Origin: Hyphomicrobiales bacterium
GTDB taxonomy: Bacteria; Pseudomonadota; Alphaproteobacteria; Rhizobiales; Aestuariivirgaceae
NCBI GenBank assembly: GCA_023266715.1
Contig: JAHFPK010000189.1
Location: 1-5,660 of the forward strand
Reading direction: 5' to 3'
DNA: 5,660 nt
The notes under the pieces were generated by a model. That model was given only the letters and a program-made list of their open reading frames with translations, did not search any database and had not been told where the DNA came from. The translations under genes were made by a program, and so were the position numbers. Shown here in pieces: positions 4,559 through 5,660 of the stretch; position 1 is the stretch's first letter, and each line of letters starts with the position of its first letter.

Positions 4559-5660
4559 CTAACTTCTGCCATCGTTGTCTTCCCAGGCTTCATCGCCAGC
4601 CAGAGGTGATGCGGTACGGTCTCCTGTCAAAACACGTGAAAGTTCGGCGCGGCTGTTGCGGATGATATCGACCATTTTGTCCGTGTCGCCGGCGTGGCGG
4701 GCCTGTTCGCGGACAATTTTTTCATCGAAGTTCTTGAATGCCTTGGCGGCGCGGTGAGCCTCAAAAGGATGCTGCCCCAGGGCAACGAGTACCTGTTCGC
4801 CCATATCCAGGGACGATGAAAAAACTTCACGGTGCACGTAGTTCACGCCAGCATTGAAAAGTTCATAGGCATGCATCCGGTCAAAGGCCCTGGCAAAGAT
4901 CCGCAAGTTGGGAAAATGCTTTTTGGCGGTTGCGACTATTTCGGAAATTTTTTCGCGCTCGTCGACAGCCACGACTAAAATTTCCGCCGTGCGGGCCCCG
5001 GCGGCTTCCAGCAAATTCACCCGTGACGCGTCGCCATAGAAAAGCTTGAAGCCAAACATGCGCAGCGCGTCGATTTGTTCGGCATCGTGGTCAAGAACTA
5101 CCGTCTTGTAACCCTTGCCTTGCAACATGCGGCCCACGGTCATACCGAAGCGGCCATGACCTGCGATGATCACCTTGGCGCTTTCATCAATCACGTCAGC
5201 ATTCCTGATCTCGCCGCCGCGCGCGAACAGGGGTTGAATGAATTGTTCATTGGCAATCATGAGGAGCGGAGCCAGCGCCATGGAAATCGCAACAATCGCC
5301 ACGAGCAATGCAGCCTGACTAGCGAGCAGAAGGCCCAGGCCGAGACAGAATGAAATCAACACAAAGGCGAATTCGCCGCCCTGTGCGAGGGAGAAAGCGA
5401 AATGCGCGCTGTCCGGGCTTTTCATGCGGAAGAGACGGGCGATTAGATAGAGCACAACGAGCTTGAGCATGACAAAGCCGAGGACAAGCTCCAGAATTTG
5501 CAGCGGATTGGCCAAGAGCAAGTTGAAGTCAATGCCAGCTCCCACTGCCATAAAGAATACGGCGAGCAGGAGGCCCTTGAACGGATTGAGATCCATTTCA
5601 AGTTCATGGCGATATTCGCTTTCGGCCAAGACCACGCCCGCAAGGAAAGTACCAAGGGCA
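4559..5660 (-). CDS. KefB/KefC-type potassium/proton antiporter, C-terminal part (5' end outside window)
   Basis: The protein is a monovalent cation:proton antiporter-2 (CPA2) family K+ efflux system of the inner membrane, with a regulatory nucleotide-binding domain. The frame is open to the right edge; the GTG at 5635 is internal. Visible are 366 residues. The block LGTFLAGVVLAESEYRHELE, then PFKGLLLAVFFMAVGAGIDF, is characteristic of KefB/KefC. Further membrane helices include FSLAQGGEFAFVLISF (about 89-104) and run to about residue 135. The RCK_N (TrkA-N) domain starts at about 160, with the dinucleotide motif GHGRFG (167-172) and the acidic strand end VLDHD (about 188-192). A charged tail of about 75 residues follows. 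E. coli KefB and KefC are about 600-620 residues, so about 40% is missing. Choosing between KefB, KefC and YbaL-like relatives is not safe. It appears to head the leftward operon seen here. Confidence 0.9.
   Translation of the reverse strand, partial: ALGTFLAGVVLAESEYRHELEMDLNPFKGLLLAVFFMAVGAGIDFNLLLANPLQILELVLGFVMLKLVVLYLIARLFRMKSPDSAHFAFSLAQGGEFAFVLISFCLGLGLLLASQAALLVAIVAISMALAPLLMIANEQFIQPLFARGGEIRNADVIDESAKVIIAGHGRFGMTVGRMLQGKGYKTVVLDHDAEQIDALRMFGFKLFYGDASRVNLLEAAGARTAEILVVAVDEREKISEIVATAKKHFPNLRIFARAFDRMHAYELFNAGVNYVHREVFSSSLDMGEQVLVALGQHPFEAHRAAKAFKNFDEKIVREQARHAGDTDKMVDIIRNSRAELSRVLTGDRTASPLAGDEAWEDNDGRS

Noticed and set aside
5633..5635. GTG as the start of the antiporter gene
   Set aside because: The frame continues to the window edge with the family motif LGTFLAG directly before it, so the gene simply runs out of the window.

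Overview
The window looks like chromosomal DNA from an alphaproteobacterium. The evidence is a CtrA cell-cycle regulator, the tail of its phosphotransferase ChpT, an alphaproteobacterial-type FliJ, and a cluster of GANTC (CcrM methylation) sites upstream of ctrA. The chpT / small gene / ctrA / fliJ order suggests the Hyphomicrobiales (Rhizobiales) or a close relative; the genus cannot be told. TGA is an ordinary stop here, since several intact genes end with it. No tRNA, rRNA, CRISPR array, insertion sequence or phage gene is visible.

Left part (1-2548), cell cycle and motility. The 3' part of chpT enters from the left edge. It is followed on the same strand by a small gene of unknown function (574-1042) that is broken by an in-frame TGA and a later +1 frameshift. 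ctrA lies on the opposite strand and ends 2 bases from that gene. A 400-base AT-rich intergenic region (1762-2161) separates ctrA from the divergent fliJ-like gene. It holds a near-consensus CtrA box, many TTAA half-sites, three GANTC sites within 30 bases, a repeated 8-base palindrome, and a hairpin just upstream of the ctrA ribosome binding site. Together these fit an autoregulated, methylation-responsive promoter region. ChpT passes phosphate to CtrA, and CtrA typically controls flagellar genes, so these genes belong together functionally.

Right part (2516-5660), minus strand. Four genes run leftward with gaps of 6 and 46 bases and one 4-base ATGA overlap, so they are probably one operon. 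They are a KefB/KefC-type potassium/proton antiporter (5' end outside the window), a small three-helix membrane protein, a fold-type IV (class IV) aminotransferase relative, and a P-loop sulfotransferase-like protein. The last two form a translationally coupled pair, and the same two domains occur fused in one plant protein family. The aminotransferase lacks the usual PLP-contacting Glu and has its candidate lysine at unusual spacing, so its chemistry may differ from a true branched-chain aminotransferase. This pair is the most promising lead for undescribed biochemistry. The last gene overlaps the end of fliJ tail to tail by 33 bases.
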